Part shown: positions 7,993 to 16,611 of the stretch, piece after piece
How the letters are laid out: the number at the start of each line of letters is the position of its first letter
Numbering within the stretch: the stretch's first letter is position 1
DNA from: Desulfoprunum benzoelyticum
GTDB taxonomy: Bacteria; Desulfobacterota; Desulfobulbia; Desulfobulbales; Desulfocapsaceae
Reading direction: 5' to 3'
Assembly (NCBI RefSeq): GCF_014201505.1
Contig: NZ_JACHEO010000004.1
Coordinates: forward strand, 1 to 64,000
DNA: 64,000 nucleotides
Translations under genes and position numbers: made by a program
The notes under the pieces: model-generated
The model's input: the letters and a program-made list of their open reading frames with translations, nothing else
Databases searched by the model: none
Told to the model about the DNA's origin: nothing

Positions 7993-9177
7993 ATGCCCCC
8001 GACCGCCACCATCGCCTACCTCGACTGTTTCGCCGGCATCAGCGGCGACATGGTGCTTGCCGCCCTGATCGACGCCGGCCTGCCGCCCGAAGTCCTGCGC
8101 CGGGGTGTGGACCGGCTGGGCCTCGGCCCCGTCGACCTCGACATCCAGACGACGCGGCAGCAGGGCCTGCGTGCTGTCCGGGTTCAGGTTGGCGGCGGGG
8201 GCGATCAGCCGCTGCGCACCTTGGCCGATCTCCTCGCCATCCTTCACCGCAGCGGCCTGGCCGCGGAAATCACCGCTCCTGCCGGCCGGGTCTTCCACCT
8301 GCTGGCCGAGGCCGAGGCCAAAGTCCACGGGACGTCGATCGACACGGTCCATTTCCACGAGATCGGCGCCGTCGATACGGTCGTCGATGTCGTCGGGGCA
8401 ATGATCGGCCTCCACCATCTCGGGATCGGCGAACTTGTTTCCTCACCCGTCCCCTTAGGTCACGGCTTCATCGACTGCGCCCACGGCCGCCTGCCGCTGC
8501 CGGCCCCGGCAGTCTGCGAACTACTGCGGCAGGTGCCGGTCTACGGCATAGACTGCACCACCGAAACGGTGACCCCGACCGGGGCCGCCCTGCTCAAATC
8601 CCTGGCCACCGGTTTCGGGCCGATGCCGCCAATGACCATCGCCGCCACCGGCTGCGGCGCCGGCAGCCGGCCCCTGGCCGGGAACCGTCCCAACCTGCTG
8701 CGGCTGATCGTCGGCACCCAGCGGCCGGTGGCGGAAGCGCAGCGGGTGGAGATCATCGAAACCAACCTCGACGACTGGAGCCCCGAAGGTTTTCCCTACC
8801 TCAGTGAACTGCTGCTGGCCTCCGGCGCCCTCGATGTCAACATCGCCCCGATCCAGATGAAGAAGGGCCGCCCGGCCTTCCGCCTCCAGGTCATCTGCGA
8901 TCCCGTTCACGGGGACGTGATCAAGGCCGCCATCCTCTCCGAGACCACTGCCATCGGCCTGCGCTTCCGGACGGAGGAGCGGCTGACCCTGGGGCGCGAA
9001 CCGGTGATGGTCGCCACCCGCTGGGGCAGCGTCGCCGCCAAGCGGGTGATGCGTCCCTCCGGGGCGGAGATCTGCCCGGAATACGAGGAATGCCGCCGGA
9101 TCGCCGCCGATCACCAGGTGCCGCTGCCGGAGGTCTACCGCGAAGTTCTGCGGGCGGGGGAGGAAAAGCCGCGATGA
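7993..9177 (+). CDS. larC: Nickel-pincer cofactor biosynthesis protein LarC
   Basis: This 394-residue protein begins with the family hallmark YLDCFAGISGDMVLAALIDAG. It also contains the HFHEIGAVDTVVDVVGA segment, ETVTPTGAALL, and the C-terminal half with ETNLDDWSPE and MKKGRPAFRLQV. LarC inserts nickel into the pyridinium-type pincer cofactor of lactate racemase and related enzymes. In Lactobacillus the two halves are joined by a programmed frameshift; here they form one continuous frame. LarB, LarE and LarA are not in the window. It sits 13 nt after fmt and overlaps pgpA by 4 nt, so it is part of a def-fmt-larC-pgpA operon. Confidence 0.9.
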   Translation: MPPTATIAYLDCFAGISGDMVLAALIDAGLPPEVLRRGVDRLGLGPVDLDIQTTRQQGLRAVRVQVGGGGDQPLRTLADLLAILHRSGLAAEITAPAGRVFHLLAEAEAKVHGTSIDTVHFHEIGAVDTVVDVVGAMIGLHHLGIGELVSSPVPLGHGFIDCAHGRLPLPAPAVCELLRQVPVYGIDCTTETVTPTGAALLKSLATGFGPMPPMTIAATGCGAGSRPLAGNRPNLLRLIVGTQRPVAEAQRVEIIETNLDDWSPEGFPYLSELLLASGALDVNIAPIQMKKGRPAFRLQVICDPVHGDVIKAAILSETTAIGLRFRTEERLTLGREPVMVATRWGSVAAKRVMRPSGAEICPEYEECRRIAADHQVPLPEVYREVLRAGEEKPR

Positions 9178-9638
9178 ACCGGCTGATCATGGCCGTGGCC
9201 ACCGGCGGCTACGTCGGCCTGCTGCCGAAGGCCCCCGGCACCTGGGGGTCGCTTTTCGCCCTGCTCCCCTGGCTGCTGGTGAAAGATCTGGCGCTCGCGC
9301 CGTACCTCGCGGTCCTGGCGGCGCTCTTCGTCGTCGGCTTCTTCGCCGCCGGCTCGGCCGAAAAGATCCTCGACCACCCCGACGCCGGCGCCATCGTCAT
9401 CGACGAGATCCTCGGGATGTTCATCACCCTGACCCTGGCCCCGGATCATCCCGCCGCCTGGCTGCTCGGCTTCATCCTGTTCCGGATCTTCGATATCGCC
9501 AAGCCCTTTCCGGTCTCATGGTTCGACCGGCGGATCCACGGCGGCATCGGCATCATGATGGATGACGTCGTCGCCGGCGGCTATGCCCTGGTAGTGCTGC
9601 AACTGAGCTGGCCACTGATCAGCCGGCTGTTGTCTTGA
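9174..9638 (+). CDS. pgpA: Phosphatidylglycerophosphatase A
   Basis: This 154-residue membrane phosphatase removes phosphate from phosphatidylglycerophosphate to give phosphatidylglycerol. The family features are the N-terminal LLPKAPGTWGSL loop, the acidic motif DAGAIVIDEILGMFIT (~70-85), RIFDIAKPFPVSWFD (~108-122) and GIGIMMDDVVAG near the end, with four hydrophobic segments. The start ATG overlaps the larC stop in an ATGA arrangement. With plsY earlier in the window it covers two steps of phospholipid synthesis, though the two genes are not linked in one transcript. Confidence 0.94.
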   Translation: MNRLIMAVATGGYVGLLPKAPGTWGSLFALLPWLLVKDLALAPYLAVLAALFVVGFFAAGSAEKILDHPDAGAIVIDEILGMFITLTLAPDHPAAWLLGFILFRIFDIAKPFPVSWFDRRIHGGIGIMMDDVVAGGYALVVLQLSWPLISRLLS

Positions 9639-9646
9639 ACCCCGAG

Positions 9647-11497
9647 ATGTCCGCTTACGCCCGAGCCATCGCCCTCATCCTGGCGCTGTCGCTGCTGCTT
9701 GCCGGCTGCAGCACCCCGATCGGGGTCAGGCGGCTCGATCCCCGCGAGGCCTACCGCAGCAGCACCGCCAGTCCGCTCGGCGGCGACGGCGCCAGTGCCG
9801 CGACGGTCGTCATCCTCCATCGCTTCAACCTCACCGCGCACTACCAGACCGATCCGGCAGCGGCCATCCGCATCCTCCACGCCAGGGCCTTGGAGGACAA
9901 ACGGCGGGACATCCTCTTCGCCCTCGCCGAACTGGCCTATATCGAAGCCGAGCGCCTGACGCGCAGTGGCGCTGCCGGAGAGCGGCGCCGGGCGCCGGAC
10001 TGCTTTCTCCTCGCCGCCGTCTATGCCTACCGCGCCATCCTTGATCCCGGCCTGGAACCCGCTCCCAACCTCTTTGACCGCCGCCTCCAGTCCGCCATCG
10101 ACCTCTACAATCTGTCACTGTGGCAGGGACTGAAGACCGGTGAAGCCGGCAGGATCGAACTCAGGAACGAAACCCGACAGTTGCCGGTGGGCAGTATCGC
10201 GATCACGGTCAACCACGACCACCTCCCCTGGGACTTCAGCCAGTTCACCCGCTTTGAGGCCGCCGACGGCTATGCCATCCGCGGTCTGAGCGTCCGCAAC
10301 CGGAGCGACGGCCTCGGCGTGCCGCTGATCGCGGTGCGACGCTCGGCCAGGGAAAACCTCTTCGGCAGCCAGGCGCTCCCGACCACCGCCTTCCTGCGTC
10401 TGGAAGGCGACATCCTCCAGCTCGGCAACGGCACCGTCCAGGCGACGCTGGAACTGCACTCGGCCTACGAGGACAACACGGTCGCCGTCGGCGGTCGCGA
10501 GGTGCCGCTGGAAAAGGACACCAGCATCACCACCGCCTACAAACTGGCCGAGGAGGAGATCTGGTCGTTCGGGATCGATGCCTTTCTCGGCCGCTTGCAC
10601 GACGTTCCGAGTCGGCTGTACCGCTTCCAGCCTTACCAGCCGGACCGTATCCCGGTGATCTTCGTCCACGGCACACTGAGCAGCCCGGTGTGGTGGGCGG
10701 AGATGATCAACACCCTGAGCGGCGATCCGATCCTCGGCCGCCGCTACCAGTTCTGGTACTTCTTTTACAACAGCAGCCGCCTGATCACCGTCTCCGCCCT
10801 CGACCTGCGCCGGGCGATCGCGGAGGAAACTGAGAAGCTCGACCCCGACAGCAACTCAGCGGCGATGCAGCGGATGGTCGTTATCGGCCACAGCCAGGGC
10901 GGCCTGCTCGCCAAGTTGACGGCAATCGACACCGGCGACCGGCTGGTGACGGCGACCATCAAGGGAAAAATCGAGGAGCTGAGAACAAACAGGGAAAACA
11001 AGGAGATGATCAGGGACAATATGGTCATTACACCGCTGCCCTCGGTCAAACGGCTGATCTTCATCTCGACGCCGCACCGGGGCAGCTACCTGAGCCGGAA
11101 CTTCGCCCGCAACCTCGTGCACCGGGTCATCACCCTCCCGGTCGACCTGGTCAAAGGGCTGGGCGGGATCTACAGCTTCCTCTCCGACAACGTCCGCCAT
11201 CACTGGCAGGGCAAGATCCCCACCAGCGTCGACTCGATGTCACCGGACGATCCCCTGCTCCTGGCCATCGCCGAAACACCGCTGGCGGCAGGGGTCAAGG
11301 GCCACTCGATCATCGCCATCGACGATCCCGGGGCCCAGCCGCCCGACGGCGACGACGGGGTGGTGACCTACCGCAGCGCCCATCTCGACGGCATGGAATC
11401 GGAATTCATCGTTCGCTCCGGCCACAGCTGCCAGGAGCGGCCGGAGACCATCGAGGAGGTGCGGCGGATCCTGCTGCATCACCTCGACGACCAATGA
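9647..11497 (+). CDS. Large alpha/beta-hydrolase lipoprotein
   Basis: The product is about 616 residues. A lipoprotein signal peptide ends in LLLAGC. The N-terminal ~300 residues are a helical and beta-rich region that I do not recognise. The C-terminal part is an alpha/beta hydrolase: IPVIFVHGTLSSPVWW supplies the oxyanion-hole strand, VVIGHSQGGLLAKL the nucleophile elbow (GHSQG), and a late His (GHSC near residue 590) is a candidate catalytic base. The fold resembles PGAP1/triacylglycerol-lipase-like esterases. A TTG at 9635 overlapping the pgpA stop is an alternative start; I chose the ATG at 9647 because it gives a compact signal peptide. It is probably membrane-anchored; substrate unknown. 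Confidence 0.8.
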   Translation: MSAYARAIALILALSLLLAGCSTPIGVRRLDPREAYRSSTASPLGGDGASAATVVILHRFNLTAHYQTDPAAAIRILHARALEDKRRDILFALAELAYIEAERLTRSGAAGERRRAPDCFLLAAVYAYRAILDPGLEPAPNLFDRRLQSAIDLYNLSLWQGLKTGEAGRIELRNETRQLPVGSIAITVNHDHLPWDFSQFTRFEAADGYAIRGLSVRNRSDGLGVPLIAVRRSARENLFGSQALPTTAFLRLEGDILQLGNGTVQATLELHSAYEDNTVAVGGREVPLEKDTSITTAYKLAEEEIWSFGIDAFLGRLHDVPSRLYRFQPYQPDRIPVIFVHGTLSSPVWWAEMINTLSGDPILGRRYQFWYFFYNSSRLITVSALDLRRAIAEETEKLDPDSNSAAMQRMVVIGHSQGGLLAKLTAIDTGDRLVTATIKGKIEELRTNRENKEMIRDNMVITPLPSVKRLIFISTPHRGSYLSRNFARNLVHRVITLPVDLVKGLGGIYSFLSDNVRHHWQGKIPTSVDSMSPDDPLLLAIAETPLAAGVKGHSIIAIDDPGAQPPDGDDGVVTYRSAHLDGMESEFIVRSGHSCQERPETIEEVRRILLHHLDDQ

Positions 11498-11524
11498 AGC
11501 GGCAACAAGACGATCACCGCCGTC

Positions 11525-11692
11525 TCACATCCCCAACTCCCGTTCCATGCGGGTGATTTCCTCGGCCAGCTGCCGGCGCTCCTCCTCCGACAGATCGGGG
11601 AGGAGGAGTTTGCGCCGCAGGGCGAGGAGGATCATCTCCTGCCGGTACTCGGTGCAGGTATACACGTAAGAGGGAACGGTGCTGTCGGTCAT
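11525..11692 (-). CDS. Small hypothetical protein (55 aa)
   Basis: The ORF encodes a small acidic/basic helical protein: a short segment VPSYVYTCTEYRQEMILLALRR, then an amphipathic, coiled-coil-like helix (EEERRQLAEEITRMERELGM). A purine-rich stretch (AGGGAGA) lies upstream of the ATG at somewhat long spacing. The heptad-like charge pattern and lack of stops argue for a real gene, and similar short proteins are, as far as I recall, present in related Desulfuromonadales. Function unknown. It is on the same strand as, and downstream of, the cyd operon. Confidence 0.5.
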   Translation of the reverse strand: MTDSTVPSYVYTCTEYRQEMILLALRRKLLLPDLSEEERRQLAEEITRMERELGM

Positions 11693-11818
11693 GTCCGGTC
11701 GGTCTCCCTGGTCGGCCTCATGCCAGCGCTATGCCGCTTCCGGCCGCCGGATCTCTCCTGGTGAAGGGTTTGTGCAGGAAATCGAATTCCTTTTCGAGGA
11801 CTCCGTGACCTGCATTGC

Positions 11819-11911
11819 TCAGAACTTGCCGGCCTTTTTCAGCATCGACACCGACAGTCTATAGGAAACGAAGATCAGGGCGACCCAGCCGCCAAGCAAC
11901 AGTGCTGTCAT
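11819..11911 (-). CDS. cydX: CydX-like small membrane subunit of cytochrome bd
   Basis: This 30-residue peptide (MTALLLGGWVALIFVSYRLS, then SMLKKAGKF) is a single transmembrane helix with a short basic C-terminal tail, lying 42 nt after cydB on the same strand with AAGGAG before its ATG. CydX-type peptides of about this length are encoded directly after cydB in many bacteria and stabilise the oxidase haems. Sequence similarity to the E. coli peptide is not obvious, so the call rests on size, topology and position. Confidence 0.7.
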   Translation of the reverse strand: MTALLLGGWVALIFVSYRLSVSMLKKAGKF

Positions 11912-11953
11912 ATGATTCTCCTTGCTACCGGGGTTTATCGATTCAGGTCCGGA

Positions 11954-13087
11954 TCAGTATGCCTTTCGGCCCTCGATATCCTGCGTCGAGATCCGTTTCG
12001 CGTCCATCAGCCGCCAGACCCAGGCGATATAGAGGAGCACCAGCGGAATGACGAGGGCGACATAGGTCATCGCCGTCAGCGTATAGTGGCTCGACGAGGC
12101 GTTGTAGATCGTCAGGCTTGACTGGAGATCGACCTTCGACGGGTAGAAGGCGGTGTTGTTGTAGCCGGCGGTGAAGAACACCGCCAGACCGACCAGTACC
12201 GTACCGAGTCCGCCGTACCAGATGCCCCGGCGGCCATTGAGGAGGCTGATCGACACCACGCCCCAGATCACCAGGACCAGGCCAAGCAGCAGCAGGCCCA
12301 GCACGACCGGCATTGCCAGCAGGTTCGCCAGGTACTTGCCGGCGACCAGCGATACGACGCCGGCCTGGTCGAAGCCGAAACCATCCATCAGCAGCAGACT
12401 GACCAGGACATAGAGGAGAAACGGCAGGGCGCAGATCAGGTTGACGAGGCAGGCGCGCCGCACCTTGGCCTCAAACCGGGGACGTTCGCTGAAATCGATG
12501 CTGCTGACCAGATACATCGCCCCGAGGACCCGGGCGTTGAAAACAAGAAAGAGGCCAAGCGAGAGATTGAAGAGGGAGAAGGCCGCTTCCAGTCCCCGCA
12601 GCGGGTGGGTCCAGCGCACCTGATTGTATTCGTTGAGGGTGAAGTTCGAGCCGGTGAAAAAGGTGCCGACCGCAGCGCCGATCAGCAGGATGCCGACCGA
12701 GCCGTTGATGAACAGGAACAGTTCATAGACCCTGGAGCCGAGGAGGTTGTCGGGCTTGGTGCGGTACTCGTAGCTGACCGCCTGGACGATGAAGGTGAAC
12801 AGGATCAGGATCCACACCCAGTAGGCCCCGCCGAAACTGGTGGCGTAGAATTTGGGGAAGGCGGCGAACAGGGCCCCGCCGAACAGGACCAGGGTCGTAA
12901 AGGTCAACTCCCATTTGCGGCCGAGCGAATTGATGATCAGCGATTTTTCCTCCTCGTCGGCGCTGACCTGCCACAGCAGGGTCTGTCCGCCCTGGACGAA
13001 CGTCAGAAAGAGAAAGAGCGAGCCGACCACGCTCGCCAGCAGCCACCAGATCTGCTGCAGCGTTATAATATCAAGATTCCCGAACAT
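11954..13087 (-). CDS. cydB: Cytochrome bd ubiquinol oxidase subunit II
   Basis: This 377-residue membrane protein contains the usual CydB start (LQQIWWLLASVVGSLFLFLTFVQGG) and eight to nine hydrophobic helices. CydB pairs with CydA to form the quinol oxidase that reduces O2 to water with high affinity. It begins 1 nt after the cydA stop and is followed by the CydX-like peptide. In an anaerobe the complex usually serves oxygen scavenging and protection. Confidence 0.92.
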   Translation of the reverse strand: MFGNLDIITLQQIWWLLASVVGSLFLFLTFVQGGQTLLWQVSADEEEKSLIINSLGRKWELTFTTLVLFGGALFAAFPKFYATSFGGAYWVWILILFTFIVQAVSYEYRTKPDNLLGSRVYELFLFINGSVGILLIGAAVGTFFTGSNFTLNEYNQVRWTHPLRGLEAAFSLFNLSLGLFLVFNARVLGAMYLVSSIDFSERPRFEAKVRRACLVNLICALPFLLYVLVSLLLMDGFGFDQAGVVSLVAGKYLANLLAMPVVLGLLLLGLVLVIWGVVSISLLNGRRGIWYGGLGTVLVGLAVFFTAGYNNTAFYPSKVDLQSSLTIYNASSSHYTLTAMTYVALVIPLVLLYIAWVWRLMDAKRISTQDIEGRKAY

Positions 13088-13088
13088 A

Positions 13089-14615
13089 TCACAGGCCCTC
13101 CGGTCCGATTTTAATCTGTTTCAGCATGATTTTGATCTCGGCGGCCAGCAGCAGGGTGAAGACCGCCAGGAACATGAAGAAGGTTGCCTGGACGCTGCCG
13201 GTGCCGATATCGGTCGTGGCGACGTTGACCGGCAGCAGGCCCTGGATCGCCCACGGTTGCCGGCCGACCTCGGCGACGACCCAGCCGCTCTGGGAGGCGA
13301 TCATCGCCAGGAAAAAGGAGCCCACCCCGAGCATCAGCAGTCCCCGCTTGCCGGCCAGCGTGTCCTTGACCGAAAAAATCAGGAAGAGGAGGAAGAGGAG
13401 GAGGAAGAATGTCCCGAAAAACACCATGATATGGAAGGCATAGAAGGTGATGGCCACCGACGGCACGGTCTGCTCCGGGCTTTCCAGGTAGCCGTAGCCG
13501 AGAGAATCGCGGTTAGTGTTGAACCGGGCCAGGGAGATCTCGGCGGCCGTGGCGTCACCGGCCCTTTTCGCGGTCTTGTAGGCGGCGAGGTCGCTGATCG
13601 CCTCCCTGCCCTTCTCCATCCTGGCGGCGACGCTGGTGATGCCCTCCTGTTCGTTGCCGTAGACCAGATCGTTGATGCCGGGGACGAAGGACCCGAGTTC
13701 ACGGTTGGCCAGCAGCGACAGGAGACCGGGGATCTTGATCTCAAAAAGAAAGGGTTGCTGCTGATCGCCGGGCTGCTTGGCGGGGTTGACGACCCCGAGG
13801 GCGACGATGCCGGCGTTCTTTTCGCCGTCATAGAGCCCTTCATAGGCGGCAAGTTTCATCGGCTGGGTCGAGGCGTTGCTATAGGCCGACTCGTCACCGG
13901 TCCAGGCGGCATAGGTCGCCGACAGCAGGCCGAAGACCGAGGCGACGATGATCGATTTCTTGGCCATCTCGATATGGCGGCCCTTGAGCAGGTACCAGGA
14001 CGACACGGCGATGACGAAGAAGGAGCCGACAATGAAGCTCGAGCTGGTGGTATGGGTGAACTTGGCCAACGCCACCGGCGAGAACAGGACGGCCCAGAAA
14101 TTCTCCATCTCGAAGCGGACGGTATCGGGGTTGAAGGCCATGCCGATCGGGTACTGCATCCAGCCATTGGCAACCAGGATCCACAAGGCCGAGAGATTGG
14201 AGCCGATTGCCACCATCCAGGTGGAGAAGAGATGGAAGTTTTTCGAGACCCGATCCCAGCCGAAGAACATCACGGCAAAGAAGGTCGCCTCGAGGAAGAA
14301 GGCGACGATGCCCTCGATCGCCAGCGGCGCCCCGAAGATGTCGCCGACCATCCAGGAGTAGTTCGACCAGTTGGTGCCGAACTCGAATTCGAGGATGATG
14401 CCGGTGGCGACACCGATCGCGAAGTTGATGCCGAACAGCGTCATCCAGAATCTGGTGAGGTTTTTCCACTCCTCCCTGCCGGTGCGGACATAGATTGTCT
14501 CGAAGAAGGCACAGAGAAACGACAGGCCGAGCGTCAGCGGCACAAACAACCAGTGATACATGGCCGTCAACGCGAATTGCGCCCTGGCCCAGTCCACCAT
14601 CTGCAGATCAAACAT
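13089..14615 (-). CDS. cydA: Cytochrome bd ubiquinol oxidase subunit I
   Basis: This 508-residue haem-bearing subunit has the expected ligands and motifs: the N-terminal His in MYHWLF (haem b595), EGIVAFFLEATFF with the two conserved Glu, FTHTTSSSF with a haem b558 His, the quinol-loop motif QPMKLAAYEGLY, and GRQPWAIQGLLP in the C-terminal third. The Q-loop region between the quinol motif and helix VII is fairly long. It lies 14 nt downstream of a DUF4492 gene and directly before cydB, giving a four-gene operon. A Fur-box-like site upstream suggests iron or oxygen-linked control. Confidence 0.95.
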   Translation of the reverse strand: MFDLQMVDWARAQFALTAMYHWLFVPLTLGLSFLCAFFETIYVRTGREEWKNLTRFWMTLFGINFAIGVATGIILEFEFGTNWSNYSWMVGDIFGAPLAIEGIVAFFLEATFFAVMFFGWDRVSKNFHLFSTWMVAIGSNLSALWILVANGWMQYPIGMAFNPDTVRFEMENFWAVLFSPVALAKFTHTTSSSFIVGSFFVIAVSSWYLLKGRHIEMAKKSIIVASVFGLLSATYAAWTGDESAYSNASTQPMKLAAYEGLYDGEKNAGIVALGVVNPAKQPGDQQQPFLFEIKIPGLLSLLANRELGSFVPGINDLVYGNEQEGITSVAARMEKGREAISDLAAYKTAKRAGDATAAEISLARFNTNRDSLGYGYLESPEQTVPSVAITFYAFHIMVFFGTFFLLLFLLFLIFSVKDTLAGKRGLLMLGVGSFFLAMIASQSGWVVAEVGRQPWAIQGLLPVNVATTDIGTGSVQATFFMFLAVFTLLLAAEIKIMLKQIKIGPEGL

Positions 14616-14629
14616 ACACCTCCCCTCCT

Positions 14630-14857
14630 CTAGTGATTGTTTTCCGCCGGCCCTGTAATCTGTTGAAGCACATGGTCGGCGCGCTCTTCGTCCGTCGAAA
14701 AATTACTTCCGAGATAATCCTGGAAAAAGAAGAGCTTGAGAATCGCGAACATGACAAAGAGTTTGATCAGGATAATCTTCCACAGGGTCCTGCCGACGGT
14801 CATCGACCGGAACCCGTCACGATAGAAGCGATAAAGGCCTGTGATGGACATATTCAT
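14630..14857 (-). CDS. DUF4492 small membrane protein of the cyd operon
   Basis: This 75-residue protein has the family layout: GLYRFYRDGFRSMTVGRTLW, then the hydrophobic segment IILIKLFVMFAILKLFFF, then a polar tail. DUF4492 proteins are known mainly from genes placed immediately upstream of cydA in Bacteroidetes and Epsilon/Deltaproteobacteria. They are presumed to assist the oxidase, but have no defined role. The two closely spaced start codons (ATG-Asn-ATG) leave the first residue uncertain by two codons. It is the first gene of the cyd operon. Confidence 0.85.
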   Translation of the reverse strand: MNMSITGLYRFYRDGFRSMTVGRTLWKIILIKLFVMFAILKLFFFQDYLGSNFSTDEERADHVLQQITGPAENNH

Positions 14858-14985
14858 GACCGCCCCGTGTTGACCATCCCGTGCCGAAGGGACGAACGAT
14901 CGATCCCGATCGGCAATGATTCACCTGTGTTGATCAGCTCCTGCAAACACACTCTGATATATCGCGTTCGTGGAACGGAATCAAG

Positions 14986-15004
14986 GGTAATGAGAATTAT
15001 TCGC
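14986..15004. promoter_or_regulatory. Fur-box-like site upstream of the cyd operon
   Basis: GGTAATGAGAATTATTCGC matches the 19-bp Fur consensus (GATAATGATAATCATTATC) at 14 of 19 positions. It lies about 130 nt upstream of the DUF4492-cydABX operon, in the gap before the convergently oriented end of the radical SAM gene. This is a pattern match only; binding is unproven. Confidence 0.5.
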
Positions 15005-15035
15005 ATACAATTTCCTGCGTCCCGGGTCCGCTGAC

Positions 15036-16379
15036 TTACAGCCGCTGGATGATATAGAGAAAGGTCGGCAGACGGCTGAGGGTCTTGAGGCGGTAGAAAT
15101 CCATCACCAGCGACCGCGAAGGGCGACCGATCCGCAATGGCGAGAGGTAGATACTGCCCTTGGGGCGGCGCCTTGAAACGCCGTCCCGAAGCAACTGCAG
15201 CATGGCCGGCAGATGGCCGGCGGCCAGATCGTCCATGACGAAATTGGCCGTGATCTCGATCCGCTCGAAATTGCCGTTGATCTCCTGCATCCGGTGAAAG
15301 GCCTCCACCACCCTGGCGGCGGCCAGCGGTTTACCGAGCTTGTCGAGTGTTTCCTGATCGACTGATTCCAGGCCGATATTGATATAGACCGAACAGGGCA
15401 GCCGCTCGAGTTCGGCGAACAGGCGCGACGGGGCGTGCAGCAGCGAATCGACACTGCCGAACAGAAAGACGTTGCCGCCTGTCATCACCGAATCGCCGAG
15501 GCCCAGTTCCTCCCGGGCCCGGACAATGGCGGCGATGATCAGCTCCGGATCTGCCGCCAGGGCATCATGCTCACCGAGAAACAGCGAGTTGCAGTTGACG
15601 GTGTTGCCGCCGAACCAGCGCCGCAGGGCCGCGATCTGGCGCTCGACCTCATCCCACTCCCGGTCCCGGTACGGCCGCTCGGTCTTGACCCGGCAGAACC
15701 GGCATTTGTAGAGGCAGCCCTCGCTGATATGCAGCGGCACCAGATCATAATCGACATGCCGGGCATCCGGCGGCAGCACCGTCACCCGCCCGCCGATGAT
15801 GGCAAACAGCTCCTCGGCCCGCTGCCGCAGGACAGCCGGGTCGCAGCCACCGGCTCGGGCCAGAAAATCCCGGACCGCAGCCGGCGCCTGAGGCAGCAGA
15901 CGGGCCGTCGCCTCGGCCAACAGCGCAGGCCAGGATTCGATCAACCGGGTGACGGCATCCAGCTCGAAGGGATGACCGCCGAGCAGGGAATTGGTGGGGT
16001 AGGGGGTGTTGGGCAGGTAGTATTCACCGATCGCCTCGACCACCCCCGAATACCCGCCGGTCGAGTAATAGATCCAGTCGTCGCCGATGGTCCGCTTGAG
16101 CCACTCCTGGGGATGCGGCCAGTCCCTGCCCTTGCCCCGGAGATAAACGATCTCGCCGCCGGGGTTGAAGCGCATGACGGCAGCGGCGGTCTCAATCTCG
16201 GCATAGATCCCGTACTGCTGGGGATAGCTGACCTTCGCATAGGTGGCCGCGCCCCGGCACAGGCAATCTATCCGGGTATCGCCCTGACAATGGCTCGTCA
16301 CGACCGGCGCCGCCGGCTGAGGGCTGACGGCGGCCGACCGGCACACTCCGCCGCGGCATGAATCCGATCCGTCCAACAT
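15036..16379 (-). CDS. Radical SAM protein of unknown function
   Basis: This 447-residue protein has the radical SAM cluster motif CLYKCRFC near residue 222, followed by a TIM-barrel core with LFLGEHDAL, VMTGGNVFLFGS and NIGLESVDQETLDKLGKP, a sequence typical of Elp3/coproporphyrinogen-type barrels. The N-terminal ~200 residues carry another region that I do not recognise, including an early pair of cysteines (CRGGVC). No B12 domain or extra C-terminal FeS cluster is visible. No obvious partner adjoins it, and the start is uncertain because the first ~40 residues look unconserved. Reaction unknown. Confidence 0.75.
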   Translation of the reverse strand: MLDGSDSCRGGVCRSAAVSPQPAAPVVTSHCQGDTRIDCLCRGAATYAKVSYPQQYGIYAEIETAAAVMRFNPGGEIVYLRGKGRDWPHPQEWLKRTIGDDWIYYSTGGYSGVVEAIGEYYLPNTPYPTNSLLGGHPFELDAVTRLIESWPALLAEATARLLPQAPAAVRDFLARAGGCDPAVLRQRAEELFAIIGGRVTVLPPDARHVDYDLVPLHISEGCLYKCRFCRVKTERPYRDREWDEVERQIAALRRWFGGNTVNCNSLFLGEHDALAADPELIIAAIVRAREELGLGDSVMTGGNVFLFGSVDSLLHAPSRLFAELERLPCSVYINIGLESVDQETLDKLGKPLAAARVVEAFHRMQEINGNFERIEITANFVMDDLAAGHLPAMLQLLRDGVSRRRPKGSIYLSPLRIGRPSRSLVMDFYRLKTLSRLPTFLYIIQRL

Positions 16380-16391
16380 GAGGTGTTCTCG

Positions 16392-16544
16392 ATGTTCACA
16401 CGTCTTGAGGTTTTCCGTCCCGGCAGGGACCCACGGCGCTTCCGGCAGGAGATGGCGGCAAGCGCCGATGCCGCCGGTGGCAGCCGAGCGACAACCGAGG
16501 CCGTCTCCGTCACCCTACCGCTATTTGCAGCGCAATTCAACTGA
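16392..16544 (+). CDS. Possible small protein (50 aa)
   Basis: An ATG preceded by GAGGTG at 7-nt spacing opens a 50-codon frame (MFTRLEVFRPGRDPRRFRQE onwards, ending LPLFAAQFN). The composition is protein-like, with a basic N-terminal half and a short hydrophobic end. It lies in the 230-nt gap between two minus-strand genes and has no recognisable homology, so it may be a chance ORF in GC-rich DNA. Confidence 0.3.
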   Translation: MFTRLEVFRPGRDPRRFRQEMAASADAAGGSRATTEAVSVTLPLFAAQFN

Positions 16545-16611
16545 CCGGGGACTTCGGCCGAGATCTTTCTATTCGATTTACCCCGCCTGAAGTGGCCGGG
16601 CGGCCTGACGC

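Noticed and set aside
12852-14633. A 593-codon plus-strand frame opposite cydA and cydB
   Set aside because: It is a GC-driven shadow full of Arg/Gly/Asp/His runs and covers two clear genes on the other strand.
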